From Tethya wilhelma (Eukaryota; Porifera; Demospongiae; Tethyida; Tethyidae): DNA of 64,000 nucleotides. This document shows, piece after piece, positions 1-11,717 of this stretch; position 1 is the stretch's first letter; every line of letters begins with the position of its first letter. Position numbers and translations under genes: made by a program. The DNA lies in contig CAXIPT010000007.1 of assembly GCA_964030475.1 (NCBI GenBank), positions 6,091,026 through 6,155,025 on the forward strand. The letters are read 5' to 3'. Under the pieces are notes generated by a model, which saw only the letters and a list, made by a program, of their open reading frames with translations, did not search any database and was not told the origin of the DNA.

Positions 1-3000
1 TACTGTCCTGATGTTGGACCCAGTCTCGCGGAGAGTACCACCTCACAAAATCTTCCAGTAGCCCCCCAGGGTTGGCTGCCTTGAAGGCCTCCATATCAGA
101 GAGGAGAGAAGAGCTCTGCATCTTGGCCCTCACAGTGGCTGCCTCCTGGGAGGTGCCCAGTTGGGACAATATCCTCTCCTGCTCCCACATCATGTCCTCC
201 GTCATGGGGGTGTGCTCCTGTAATTTGGAAGATAATGAGATATTCATTGAGGAGTATGCTCCTGTAATTAGCGACAGCATAATATTATGCTCCTGTAATT
301 AGTAAGATAACAAGGGGTATCCTCTAATTAAAGCAAGTATTAAAGGGTACACTCCAAGCTGCATTCTGCTAGTATTGATTTATTAAATTGACGATCTTTA
401 CCGTTTCCGTAATATCGTCTGGTAAAAGGTCGTCAGCGTAATAAATCAGCAATAGTAGCACAGAGCATGGAGAGGGAATGCAAGTATTGAGGGATATGCT
501 CCTGTAATTAATAATACAAGTATTGGGTATACTTCTGTAATTAATGCCAACATTAATGGGTAGAATCCTGTAATTATCCACTCTAATGACAGCTGCCTAT
601 ACCTACCTGTGTCACTGGTACATAGAGTGGCTCCCCAGTGGCCAATAGGACCAGGTCCCCACATTGCCTCAGGGCACCGACACGACTCATACCATCATTA
701 GCTGACGAAAATTCTAATTCTGTATCTTCAAATCCCCATTCCTGGTTCCAATCAGACTCGTCCTGATGTGTGGAATGGGAATCAGGCTGATCCTTAGACT
801 GGGAATGGGACACATCCTGCGACTCGAGTGCCTCATAAAATTCATCCTCACTGTCGCTGCTTTTATCACTGGAGAGAGATTGGTGAGGTAATGGTTGCTG
901 TTGATTGGACGGAGGCTTTGGTTCACTAGTATGGGTTGCTAATGAAGGGGTGTGTCTTTCTGATGATGTCATAGGTTGTGTGTTAGGTGTGTTCAACTTG
1001 TGCTGATGGTTCAACTTGTGATGGATGCAACAGTTGAGCATCTGCAGCTTCTGATGCAGCAGACAGGTCCTTGTGTCTGGACTGCCTTCAGGGAGCCTGC
1101 ACGTTAATGAGAGGGAACCCCTCTAATTAGCCAATAAGACTGAGTAATTTTATATAGCACAAAAATTTGGCATATTGGTGGGTTTGGTAAAGATCGCCAA
1201 TATTAAAAACACAAAACAGTTATTTTTGCGCAGCACATACTGTATTACTGTGTGCACTATATACCGCCAAATAAATCATGAAATTTTTGACAGATAGTCT
1301 ACCAATTTTATTCCCACCAATATTTTGTGCTATGTGGCATTAGAATTTCCTTACAGTTGGATCGGTATACCATTCTCCCATCTATATCTCAGCTCCTGCA
1401 ATATCTCGTGCCAAATCTGAGCATATGCTTTTAATCCTGTATCAACAAATGACATCATTATTACATCATCATTCCATTACATCATTGCTTACCGTAACTA
1501 TTATTGATAATACAGAGAGTGTTTGCCAGTAGAGAGGTCAACGAAAGGTCGGGAGCTGATTTGATCTTCAGACAGAGCCCATCATCAGCGAGAGAGAGGG
1601 AGGGGGCGGAGCTGGGACCACCCTCAAAGGCATCAGGGAAGAGACACTGTATTGGTGAGAGGGAAATTAGGAATAGCCTCGTAGACCACGCCCTCCCTGC
1701 TATATGCTTGTTTCATTGCTAAGTGTGTAGGAAGGCCTAGCATGGTTTAATGAGGCTTAGTTGGAATGGAAAAGCTGAAGAACAGAAAAGAAAAGTTGAA
1801 AATATAATATGGAGAGAAATTAAAAAGCCTATCCATACTGAATTTTCACTGATGCTTAGAATCAATATATCAGTACATTAATTTTAACACAGAAAAGGTT
1901 TTAGTGACATCCACATTCCTTTTCATTTCTATTTCTCTCTTTAAATAGTTGTGATGCTGTTCAAAGATATTTCCAAACATTTCCTAGAAGATGATTCAAA
2001 TCATTGTACCTTTAACACATTGTCCACTTCTCTGTCCGGTAGCACCTGGGTGGAACCACTGCCCCCCATGCTGGTGAACTCTGACCTCTGTGTGTTAGCG
2101 GAGTAGACCACTGACGAGAAGAAAGGGGAGGAGAGAGCACCCGCTGGCTCCGTGAGCCGGTCCAGAGCATGGGATGCACTTTGACCCCCTGGAGAATGGG
2201 GAGGTGGGAACCAATGTCAAAGAGAGCAACTATTGTATAAAGCACTGGAGATGACCGACCTAGCAGGATGGGTGGGTGGATCAACACACACATACAGTAG
2301 CTAAAGTCCATCTGGTTTGAGAATGCCGGTAGAAAAAGTTGAATAACTTTCTTATTATCCAACCAATTACAAAATTCAAGCACCATTGAAACACGCTCAT
2401 TCTCCCTGTTCTTTTGGTTGTTTTTCCAGCTTCCTACGCCTTACCAGTCAAAAGTTAGCTATTTTGTCCCATAAGAAAAGTATTGAATCTCATTATTTCA
2501 CTTCCCAGTGGTATTCTCACACCAGATGGACAAAAGTATTGTATGTGTCATAAGACAATGACTTGTGATCATTATGGTGGCCTTGAAGGTTCAAACTGAT
2601 TTTGCTAACTGATTTTTAATCTAACCCCTTCTAAGGGATTTCCAAAGTCATCTAAGTGATTTCATCTAAGCCGTTTTGTCTAAGGGGTTTTAGTCTAGGG
2701 CTAGGGCTAAGCCATTTTTATCTATGTATTTTTTTCCCAAGTCTAAGGCTAAGGCTAGGCTAGGACAAGGGCTAGGGCTAGGGCTAGGGGCTGGACCTAG
2801 AGGCTAGGGGAAAAATTTCATCAAAGCCCTAGCCCCTAGCTCGACAAAGCCCTAGCCCCTAGATTACAAAATACATAATAATAATAAATACATACAAAAG
2901 CTTTCAAACACTTTTGTACCTTTCTAACATTTAATCTTTCATACATAACATCTATTAATTAAAACATAATCTATTGTTCAATCTTTGAAACATTTTATCT

Positions 3001-5055
3001 TTCAAACATTCTCTCTTTCAAACACCATTAAAAAAATGACCCTCTCACCTATGACATCATCATCAGGATGGTCTCCTAGCAACTGAGACATTGATTCCGA
3101 CTTGAAACAGATTTTGAGAAACTTGAGCAGTTGTTCTGCCAGCAGACAGTTGGGAGAGTCCACCATCCCAACGGACACACTCCACAGAGGGGCATTGGTG
3201 GGGTTGAGATCGCTGGGAGAGTGTGAGTGTGTGTGCGTGTGTGTGTGTGCTCGACGTAGTGAGGTTATTTCTCAATAATTACTCATAGACAATTTGAAAC
3301 AGTGTTGGCAGAGAAAGTTGCGACCAACAGCTTTCAAACGATATAAATCATACAATATATATCACAGCAATACAACAGCATACCTGTGAGTGTCTCTGTC
3401 AACAATCATCTCTTCAGTGAGGTTGGGCCACACGGCAGACAGGTGGAACTCCCTGCAAAGACAGCGAGGTATCATTTCCACTGCACACACACAGAGACCA
3501 ACATTGTACTCACTGAATGGGATCAGAAATGGCTCCAATTGATAGCGTTTTGAGATAGTCACTATCCATCTCACAATCCAGATCACCTGAGACACACACA
3601 CATGTCACATGACTATCAGGTGATCATTACATAATGCTCACATGACCCACCTAGTGGTTCGACCGGCCAGTCTTCAATGCTCCAGTGTTTCAAGAGGTAA
3701 GTGTATCTAATGGCAATCTGGACAGGGTCCATCTCAATCAGTGGGGATCGCTACAGGAGAACAAAGTATCATAATTATGGCACAAAATATTGGTGGGAAT
3801 AAAATTTGGCAGATTGTCAAAACTTTCATGATTGGCAGATTTTATTTTGGCGGTAGCACATGCAGCAATACATGTATTCTGTATGTCTTGTGAAAAATGA
3901 CTGTTTCTTGGATTTAATATTGATGATCCTTACCAAAAGTGCCAATCCACCAATATTAAAATCTGCCAAACTTTTATGCTACACGGTTTCATGCTTTTTA
4001 GACAAGATCTATTTCTTAATAATATACTTTTTAAAGTTAGTTAGTTATGAAATCTTAAAGTCAACAGGTTCTCTAGCAACCAGAGCTAGCACTGACTCAC
4101 AATCTTTGCCTTGAAGACCTCCAGTAGGCCAGTAAGATGGCTGAACTGATGGGGGGTGCTGCGAAGATGGACCATGTCAAAGTTGACCCGCCCTCCTAGC
4201 GATCCGGCACACATACCAACATACATGTGACGCCAGCGATGGTGCATCTGAACAAACACTGGGGTGGAGCTAGAGAGAGAGAGAGAGAGAGAATGATAAC
4301 AGATCTAGCTGAGATATTAACTAATTCTTAAAAGCATTAAGAATACTTCTATTGACAGAATAATTACCATCCAGTGTTGGTGATTGCCATGGAAACGGAG
4401 CTCAGCATGAGTTTAGCTTGAGCCTGACTGGTCAGTGACTCTGCCCCCTCGTCAGGAGAGATCAGAATGAACTCATTGACACCATACCTGTAGACATGGC
4501 ATCCATGGTCATAGTAAATTACAATATGAGACTTTCAAAAATTGTGTTATCTTCCTACCATCTTGTCAAATGGTGGGCTTTTGGCGGGAAATCTGCTGAG
4601 GAGTCCATCATCTCTCTAATAGCTGGGGGCCATCCCTTAAATTTCTCATCATCACTGGCAGTGGGAGTGACCCCTTGACCTCCAGAGACTTCTAAAGAGA
4701 TGACAAACCTCCTTCCAGCGTATGTGACCCTCTCAGTCTTACGATGCTGCTTGCTACGAACCTACAGATAGACAGGAGATGGCTCACATCTATGGGGGAC
4801 TGTGAAATCAATAGCAAACCCAACCAGAGAAGAAACACAGGTACCCATTTGCTGAGTCAGCATATATATTCAGTAATGTGGTCACATGATTGGAATGCAA
4901 TTAAAGGACTTGCCAGCTCAGCAAATTAAGGTGAACTCAGATATCGTACCTCCTCTTCTAAAGACACTAGTCATTGCAACTTACGTCTGCTGTGTGTGTG
5001 TCTGTGAGGGCCAACTCCCACTGGTGGAGCACCTTCTCAATGTCTGCAATGAAAC

Positions 5056-5091
<36 letters not shown>

Positions 5092-5273
5092 TACTATCAG
5101 TTCATGGATAGATAAAGTATCTATGGTTTATGCTTGGAACTTTATGATAGAGTTTTACAAGGCTAGGACATGCATCTCTCTCTCTCTCTCTGTCTCTCTC
5201 ACCTCTCCCAGGGTGTGGCGTTGGTGAAGTCATTTATCTCAAAGATCTCTTCATCTGAACCCTCTGCTGCCAT
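1..5273 (-). CDS. RAB3GAP1: Rab3 GTPase-activating protein catalytic subunit, 3' end cut by window edge
   Basis: Catalytic subunit of the Rab3GAP complex (GAP for Rab3, exchange factor for Rab18), acting in exocytosis, autophagy and ER organisation. Fourteen exons join with consistent splice phases: 5273-5203, 5054-4985, 4761-4559, 4487-4368, 4269-4101, 3750-3651, 3586-3514, 3452-3384, 3212-3049, 2188-2010, 1646-1493, 1436-1355, 1096-607, 217-1. The start at 5273 gives MAAEGSDEEIFEINDFTNAT, which aligns with the human N-terminus. Other landmarks are FPPKAHHLTRWYG, VQMHHRWRHMYVG, GLKAYAQIWHEILQELRYRW, GEPLYVPVTQ, PMTEDMMWE and AAFKAANP-like LEDFVRWYSPRDW near position 1. About 720 residues are visible against about 980 in human; the catalytic-region C-terminus lies beyond the window. 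The 490-nt exon 607-1096 carries a low-complexity Ser/Asp/Gln linker. Starts 115 bp from the divergent ZC3H15 gene. Confidence 0.95.
218..606. repeat. Intronic degenerate repeat, unit ending GCTCCTGTAATTA
   Basis: Within the last visible RAB3GAP1 intron, the motif GCTCCTGTAATTA or close variants recurs at irregular spacing (about 216-228, 258-270, 289-301, 498-510, 564-576), alternating with AT-rich spacers. It looks like a degenerate minisatellite. No coding signal is seen in it. Confidence 0.55.
1154..1333. mobile_element. Palindromic MITE, ATAGCACAAAA termini
   Basis: Ends ATAGCACAAAA and TTTTGTGCTAT are inverted repeats, and the inner arms (ATATTGGTGGG and CCCACCAATAT) also pair. There is no coding capacity. 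A second family member lies at 3778-3982. It sits inside a RAB3GAP1 intron. Confidence 0.8.
2618..2868. repeat. Degenerate CTAGGG/CTAAGG tandem repeat
   Basis: Intronic stretch of short units such as CTAAGG and GGGCTAGGGCTAGGG, followed by complementary CCCTAGCCCCTAG copies, so the two halves can pair. It resembles telomeric repeats only superficially: the units vary and it is internal to RAB3GAP1. Confidence 0.6.
3778..3982. mobile_element. Palindromic MITE, same family as 1154-1333
   Basis: Begins GGCACAAAATATTGGTGGGA and ends with ATCTGCCAAACTTTTATGCT-like sequence. Inner ATTTGGCAGAT and ATCTGCCAA arms pair. It is inside a RAB3GAP1 intron, with no ORF of its own. Confidence 0.7.
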
Positions 5274-5388
5274 GGCTGACTTTATTCACTTCAAAATTTC
5301 CCTGAATTTTCGACTATTTAGACAAAGTTTGATATTTTGTTTCGGATAATTAGATCAATCGCAGTGTGTGTATGGAAAGCGAGCTAGT
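5274..5388. promoter_or_regulatory. Bidirectional promoter region between RAB3GAP1 and ZC3H15
   Basis: Only 115 bp separate the divergent start codons of RAB3GAP1 (5273, minus) and ZC3H15 (5389, plus), so both 5' UTRs and core promoters must lie here or overlap the neighbouring gene. No TATA box is obvious. Shared regulation is inferred from the head-to-head layout. Confidence 0.6.
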
Positions 5389-8300
5389 ATGCCTCCTAAG
5401 AAACAGCAAGGCGGCGCTAGCAAGAAGACCATAGAGAAGAAGAAGGAGAAGATTGTGGAGGTAAAGATGGCGTGAGAGCGAGTGGCTTACTGTCAGCTCT
5501 GAGATAAGGAGCGGTTGTGCGATACAGGGTGTGCATTAATTAGAATTACGCACCATGTGGGCTCACTTTACATACTATAGGATAAGACGTTTGGTCTGAA
5601 GAACAAGAAAGGAAAGAAACAACAACAGTTTATAAAGAATGTCACCAACCAGGTCAAGTTTGGAGGGCAGAGCCAGCAGAAGGTGGGGATGTGTGTGTGT
5701 GAGTGTACGTGTGTGTGTGTGGTATCAGTTGGCATGACTATATGTGTGGGGATATTGTTATTGCTCCTATTAATTATAATATGATTTTGTTTTGTCTCTA
5801 CAGAGAGAGTCAGACGAATACCAAAAGAGGGTGAGTAGTGACACACATGCACACACACACACTGTGTCACACCCTCATACTGTCATACCCTCACACTATC
5901 ACACCCTCACATTGTCACACCCTCACACACCCACATACTGTCACACCCTCACAGAAAGAGCGTGCTGCTGCTGAGAAGGAGAAGGCGGCCATGGACTCCC
6001 TCTTCAAACCAGTCCAGACTCAGAAGATCTCTGCCGGAGCCGATCCCAAGTCCGTTCTGTGTCTGTTCTTCAAACAGGGCCAGTGTACCAAGGGAGACAA
6101 ATGTAAGTTCTCCCACGACCTCTCTCTCGAGGGAAAGACAGAGAAGAGGAGCATGTATGTGGACAAGAGAGACGAAGAGCTGGAGAATGGTTAGTCTAGA
6201 GTGTGTGTCTCTGGAAGTTTACAGTCTGATGATTAATAAAGTTGTAATTTATACAACACTTAATTTCTGCTCTTAATAACCATGGCATGTGGTACATGTA
6301 TAAAGGGAGAACTGAAATAACTTTTTTAACTCTAAATCAGCAACTGTTGGTCATTAGAAGCTAGGACTTGTACCATTGTGATCAGCATTAGGAGATCTTT
6401 CAAATGATGTAGTTTATTTTGAGAAATGGACATTTTTGTCAAAAAAATCTCACTAGACCAAAGGCTATATATAATCCATGGTTTTGATGATTTTTGTCAG
6501 AATTTATTTTTTGCATATAAAATTAATTGTATGGTTTGAAAGATCTCTTTGAGCTGATCACAATGGTGCGAGTCCCAGCTTCGTACGACCTTCCTAGACT
6601 GAGATATTCTTGATAATGTGTTGAGAACCTAAAGCATCATACAGTGATCAGAAACCAAGAACCTAAGCCATCATACAGTGATGAGAAACCAAGAACCTAA
6701 GCTATCATACAGTGATGAGAAACCAAGTACCTAAACCCATCATATGTGATGAGAAACCAAGAACCTAAACCCATCATACGTGATGAGAAACCAAGAACCT
6801 AAACCCATCATACAGTGATGAGAAACCAAGAACCTAAACCCATCACACGTGATGAGAAACCAAGAACCTAAACCCATCATATGTGATTGAGAAACCAAGA
6901 ACCTAAACCCATCATATGTGATGAGAAACCAAGAACCTAAACCCATCATACAGTGATGAGAAACTAAGAAAACCTAAACCCATCATTCGTGATAAGAAAC
7001 CAAGAACCTAAACCTATCATATGTGATAAGAAACCAAGAACCTAGCAACACATTATTGCTCATATCTCAGCCCAAGAAGGTCGTATTGAGATGGGACTTG
7101 CACCACTGTGGTCAGAGTGAAGAGATCTTTCAAATGATATGGTTTATTTTGAAAATTGAAAAATGGCCTTTTTTGTCAAAGAATCACACTTGACCAAAGG
7201 CTATATAATCCATGGTTTTGGTGATTTTTTTTCAAAATTTAAATCTTGGTATAAACCATATCATTTGTAAGATCTCTTCAAGCTGATTACAATGGTACCA
7301 ATCTGAGCTTCACACGACCTTTCTAGGCTGAGAAATTTTTGATAAAGTGTTGAGAACCTAAACCCATCATACGTGATGAGAAACCAAGAACTTAAACCCA
7401 TCACACGTGATGAGAAACCAAGAACCTAAACCCATCATCACATGTGATGAGAAACCAAGAACCTAAACCCATCATATGTGATGAGAAACCAAGAACCTAA
7501 ACCCATCATATGTGGTGAGAAACCAAGAACCTAAACCCATCACACGTGATGAGAAACCAAGAACCTAAACCCATCACACGTGATGAGAAACCAAGAACCT
7601 AAACCCATCACACATGATGAGAAACCAAGAACCTAAACCCATCACACGTGATCAGAAACCAATTAAGAACCTATACCCATCACACGTGATGAGAAACCAA
7701 GAACCTAAACCCATCATACATGATGAGAAACCAAGAACTTAAACCCATCACACGTGATGAGAAACCAAGAACCTAAACCCATCATATGTGATGAGAAACC
7801 AAGAACCTAAACCCATCATCATAATTATGTGATGAGAAACCAAGAACCTAAACCCATCACACGTGATGAGAAACCAAGAACCTAAACCCATCATATGTGA
7901 TGAGAAACCAAGAACCTAAACCCATCACACGTGATGAGAAACCAAGAACCTAAACGCATCATACGTGCCATCACACGTGATGAGAAACCAAGAACCTAAA
8001 CCCATCATCATATGTGATGAGAAACCAAGAACCTAAACCCATCACACGTGATGAGAAACCAAGAACCTAAACCCATCATCATATGTGATGAGAAACCAAG
8101 AACCTAAACCCATCACACGTGATGAGAAACCAAGAACCTAAACCCATCATCATATGTGATGAGAAACCAAGAACCTAAACCCATCATATGTGATGAGAAA
8201 CCAAGAACCTAAACCCATCACACGTGATGAGAAACCAAGAACCTAAACACATCACATGTGATGAGAAACCAAGAACCTAAACCCATCATATGTGATGAGA

Positions 8301-8927
8301 AACTAAGAACCTAAACCTATCATATGTGATAAGAAACCAAGAACCTAGCAACACATTATTACTCATATCTCAGCCCAAGAAGGTCGTATTGAGCTGGGAC
8401 TTGCACCATTGTGATCAGCATGAAGAGATCTTTCAAATGGTATCGTTTATTTTGAAGATTGAAAAATGGACATTTTTGTCAAAAAATCACACTTGACCAA
8501 AGACTATAATCCATGGTTTTGATGATTTGGGCAAAAATTTAAATCTGCCAATAAACCACACTATTTGAAAGATCTCTTCAAGCTGATAACAATGGTGCAA
8601 GTCCCAGCTCAACACGACCTTCCTAGATTGAGATAGAGTCAAGTTAAGTGTCATGATATCTCTCTCTCCTTCCCTTGCAGACACCATGGACCAGTGGGAT
8701 GAGGACAAGCTGAAGGAGGTGGTGAAGAAGAAGCATGCCGCTGTGAGCAAACCAAAGACAGACATTGTAAGCAGCATGGTGTGTGCTGGGCATTAATAAG
8801 AATCTGTATATTTATAAGCCTTTGGTGTATGTGCTGAGCATTAGCTAAAATCTGATGTAATCTGATGTATGAAAAATTCCAAACCAATCCATGTGCTGGG
8901 CATTAGTTAGAATATCTGCCTTCCGTG

Positions 8928-8973
<46 letters not shown>

Positions 8974-9906
8974 CTGAAGGTGTGCAAGCACTTCCTCCAT
9001 GCCATAGAGAAGGGTATCTATGGCTGGTTCTGGGAGTGTCCCAGCGGAGGAGACAAGTGTATCTACCGCCACGCCCTCCCTCCGGGCTTTGTCTTCAAGA
9101 AACAGCTCAAGGAACAAGAGGACCTTCAGCCACAGAACACCATCACATTGGAGGAGCTGGTGGAGAATGAGGTTGGTTTGCATGCTGTATACTGGTATAC
9201 TGGTACCAGTGTACCAGTGTACCTGTATACCATTTCTTGTACAGTTAACAGTTAACAGACATTGCATTGATAACTCCATACAAACTTACACTCACACACA
9301 CACACACAGAGACAGCAATTGGCAGAGTCTGGCAAGACTCTTACTAAAGTTACACTAGAAACGTTCAAAGCTTGGAAGAAAAGAAAGGTGTGTTTATTAG
9401 TAGTCAGCAGTTCTAAGTTTATTAGTTTGCCACCCACACAAGACATAACCCCATGTTCTTGGTTGCTACCACTGTGGATACTGTATAGCTAGAAATTTTT
9501 GAAAATTTTTGTGGAAAGGCGACCGCTAAACTCTTCGCAATTGTATTTTCAAGGATCGAGCAGACCCACCCATATAAATTGCAATGTAATTCCAAAAATT
9601 TTGCAGGTAAAATTTCCGTGGATAAACAAAATTTATGCTCCTCGAAATTTTCTAGCTATATGGTGTTTCCGCTCAGTCTATGACATTGCACTCTGTTTCT
9701 CTGTTGATGTTGTCCAGTTAAAAGAGAAAGAAGAGAAAGCTGATGAAGAACTGACCAAGAGGAAAGAGGCGTTCAAGGCGGGCAGGACCCATGGCATCAG
9801 TGGGAGGGAGATGTTCATGTTCAACCCCCAGCTGATGGCGGGGGACGAGGACCAGGAGGACGAGGGGGGGGAGGCTGTCGTCATAGAGAGGGGGCCAGAG
9901 GCAGAG
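5389..9906 (+). CDS. ZC3H15: Zinc finger CCCH domain-containing protein 15 (DRG-family regulatory protein 1), C-terminus not found
   Basis: ZC3H15/DFRP1 binds and stabilises the translation-associated GTPase DRG1. Exons in consistent phase: 5389-5460, 5581-5682, 5804-5830, 5955-6189, 8681-8766, 8980-9171, 9310-9387, 9718-9906. The start gives [13 protein letters not shown], as in human. The first CCCH finger reads [19 protein letters not shown]. The second is built from [27 protein letters not shown] and [22 protein letters not shown] and HGISGREMF match the following family region. About 327 residues are covered against about 426 in human. The expected C-terminal DLSLYIPRD-type segment is not seen before the gap at 13670, so the last exons are lost in the gap, placed elsewhere or too diverged. 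The intron 6190-8680 is expanded by a minisatellite/hairpin composite. Confidence 0.93.
6357..6605. mobile_element. Hairpin element copy A flanking the 34-bp satellite
   Basis: A roughly 250-bp fold-back: ACTTGTACCATTGTGATCAG..GATCTTTCAAATGAT on one arm pairs with ATGGTTTGAAAGATCTC..CTGATCACAATGG on the other. It lies immediately before the first satellite block. Two further copies follow at 7086 and 8386. Confidence 0.75.
6622..7044. repeat. 34-bp minisatellite block 1
   Basis: Tandem units of about 34 bp of the form GAGAACC..AAACCCATCATACGTGAT. Each contains a small palindrome CATCA-n-TGATG, often with CACGTG or CATATG at its centre. About 12 units; it ends with CCTAGCAACACATTATT. The minus-strand open frame here is a repeat artefact. 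Confidence 0.95.
7086..7335. mobile_element. Hairpin element copy B between satellite blocks
   Basis: Second copy of the fold-back seen at 6357-6605, with the same outer arms (GACTTGCACCACTGTGGTCAG and its complement) and a shared core that includes AATCCATGGTTTTG. It separates the two satellite arrays. Confidence 0.75.
7351..8348. repeat. 34-bp minisatellite block 2
   Basis: About 29 units of the 34-bp repeat (core GAAACCAAGAACCTAAACCC). The centre varies among ATACGTGAT, CACACGTGAT and ATATGTGAT. Several adjacent units recur as higher-order pairs, suggesting recent unequal exchange. It ends with the same CCTAGCAACACATTATT motif as block 1, so the array-plus-hairpin was probably duplicated as a unit. 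Confidence 0.95.
8386..8632. mobile_element. Hairpin element copy C after satellite block 2
   Basis: Third copy of the fold-back: GAGCTGGGACTTGCACCATT pairs with AATGGTGCAAGTCCCAGCTC, near perfect over the outermost 25 bases. It ends just before ZC3H15 exon 8681-8766. Confidence 0.8.
9480..9663. mobile_element. Short palindromic element, TATAGCTAGAAATTTT ends
   Basis: Inverted ends TATAGCTAGAAATTTTTG and AAATTTTCTAGCTATA enclose about 150 bp with internal complementary AAAATTTCCG/CAAAATTT tracts. Non-coding, in the last visible ZC3H15 intron. It resembles the Mite at 22957-23167 in style. Confidence 0.65.
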
Positions 9907-9926
9907 GTGAGGGGGTCACAATCAAC

Positions 9927-10465
9927 TTTTCATTTGCACAAAGTGAAACACGATAGGTAGCTCCAATCTGAATCTAGTTGTGTAACTTTTGTTTGAATTT
10001 CTCAAAGCCATCCTCTGATATGTACTGACTGGTCCTTTCATATCTGGCCAAAGCTATGACCTTCTAGAAGCATGTGTGTGTAGTGAGAAGCCCCTCCTGT
10101 TTACATAAGACCATTGATTGCTCCATCCCGTGTATGTCTGAGTGGTCTAATGCTTGCATTCACCGTAGCGTGTTCCCTTGCATACATTTTTATATGTCCA
10201 CATATGGAAACTAATGATAGAGCAATTTATGGTTGCACATTGTTCACCATTGTTTTCCCTGAGAAATGCTCTCATTTTTTTAATCTAGATCTTATCCAGT
10301 TCACAGATAATCCAGTTTTCTTTCATGATTGAAGGCATAGCTATTAATTCTCTGTTGTTGGGGAAGCTGAAGGTTGTTCCTACAGCTCCTTTTAATGTCC
10401 CAGGTGCTGTAATGTATTATTGAAATGATCTAGCTGCTAGGCTGTGTGTGCTGTGTGGGGTACAT
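9927..10465. repeat. Dispersed repeat copy 1 of 3
   Basis: Begins CATTTGCACAAAGTGAAACAC and runs through GCATACATTTTTATATGTCC and CAGGTGCTGTAATGTATTAT. Near-identical segments recur at 11030-11630 and 12473-12985. No conserved ORF among the copies. Confidence 0.85.
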
Positions 10466-10469
10466 AGGA

Positions 10470-10925
10470 ACCTGTAAGAGATAAAAAAGAGATAGGAAGA
10501 TTTTAATAGGAACCTTTAAAAAATGTGACAAGAGAGAGAGATTTAATAGGAACCTTTAAAAAAGTGACAAGAGAGAGAGATTTTAATAGGAACCTTTAAA
10601 AAATGTGACAAAAGAGAGAGATTTTAATAGGAACCTTTAAAAAGTGACAAGAGGGAGACAGAGATTTTAATAGGAACCTTTAAAAAAAGTGACAAGAGAG
10701 AGAGATTTTAATAGGAACCTTTAAAAAAAGTGACAAGAGAGAGATTTTAATAGGAACCTGTAAAAAGAGACAGAGATTTCAATAGGAAACTTTTTAAAAA
10801 AGTGACAAGAGAGAGATTTTAATAGGAACCTTTACTAAAAGTGACAAGAGAGAGAGATTTTAATAGGAAACTTTTAAAAAAGGTGACAAAAGAGAGAGAT
10901 TTTAATAGGAACCTTTAACAAAGCA
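10470..10925. repeat. Minisatellite, about 40-bp unit
   Basis: Roughly 11 units of ATTTTAATAGGAACCTTTAA followed by AAAAGTGACAAGAGAGAGAG. It sits directly between copies 1 and 2 of the larger repeat and has no coding potential. Confidence 0.95.
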
Positions 10926-11029
10926 TGGTTGACCTTGATCTGACTAACACCAGTCAGTCCATTCCATCCTATTGCTCCTGCTTGTCATGACTTCAATCAG
11001 TTTAGGCTAGCTAGGCTAAACAATGGACT

Positions 11030-11630
11030 TGTCATTTGCACAAAGTGAAACACACACAAACTACTAATTGGTACCAGTAGGTAGCTCTGTCTTAGGCCAA
11101 TCTAGTGGTGTAGGTTTCAATTTCTCCTCTGATATGTACTGACTGGTCTTTTCATATCTGAGGCAAAGAAGATATGATTGTGAGAAGTTCTACCATTGGA
11201 GAAAATCATTTTTAAGCTATAACCTTCTATATAGAAGCATCTTGTGTGTATTGAGAAGCCCCTCCTGTTTACCTAAGACAATTGATTGCTCCATCCCGTG
11301 CGTGTCTGAGTGGTCTAGTGCAAGCATTCACTGTACACTATTTCCTTACATACATTTTTATATGTCCACATATGGAAACTAATGATGGAGCAATTTGAAT
11401 GGTTGCACATTGTTGAGCATTGTTTTCTCTGAGAAATGCTCTCATTTTTTGGCTCTATATGTCATCCAGTCCTTAGATATTCAAGCCTTTTCCCATTACT
11501 CAATGCATAGCTATTGATTATCTGTTGTTGGGGAAGCTGAAGGTTGTTCCTGCAGCTCCTTTTAAAGTCCCAGGTGCTGTAATGTATTATTGAAATTATC
11601 TAGCTACTATGCTGGGTGTGCTGTGGGGGG
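11030..11630. repeat. Dispersed repeat copy 2 of 3
   Basis: Same order of motifs as copy 1 (CATTTGCACAAAGTGAAACAC, GAAGCCCCTCCTGTTTAC, CATTTTTATATGTCCACATA, GGTTGTTCCTGCAGCTCC). It is followed by an (AG)n run at 11650-11715. Confidence 0.85.
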
Positions 11631-11648
11631 TATGTACTCAGCCAATCC

Positions 11649-11717
<69 letters not shown>

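Noticed and set aside
2618..2868. Telomeric repeat (TTAGGG-like)
   Set aside because: Units are CTAGGG/CTAAGG and variable, internal to a gene and inverted in the second half; degenerate simple repeat only.
6740..6949. Open frame on minus strand with repeated MGLGSWFLI
   Set aside because: Created by the 34-bp satellite; period not a multiple of three over the whole array and no homologue.
6622..8348. CRISPR-like array of regular 34-bp repeats
   Set aside because: Units are contiguous with no unique spacers, there are no cas genes and the context is a eukaryotic intron; this is a minisatellite.
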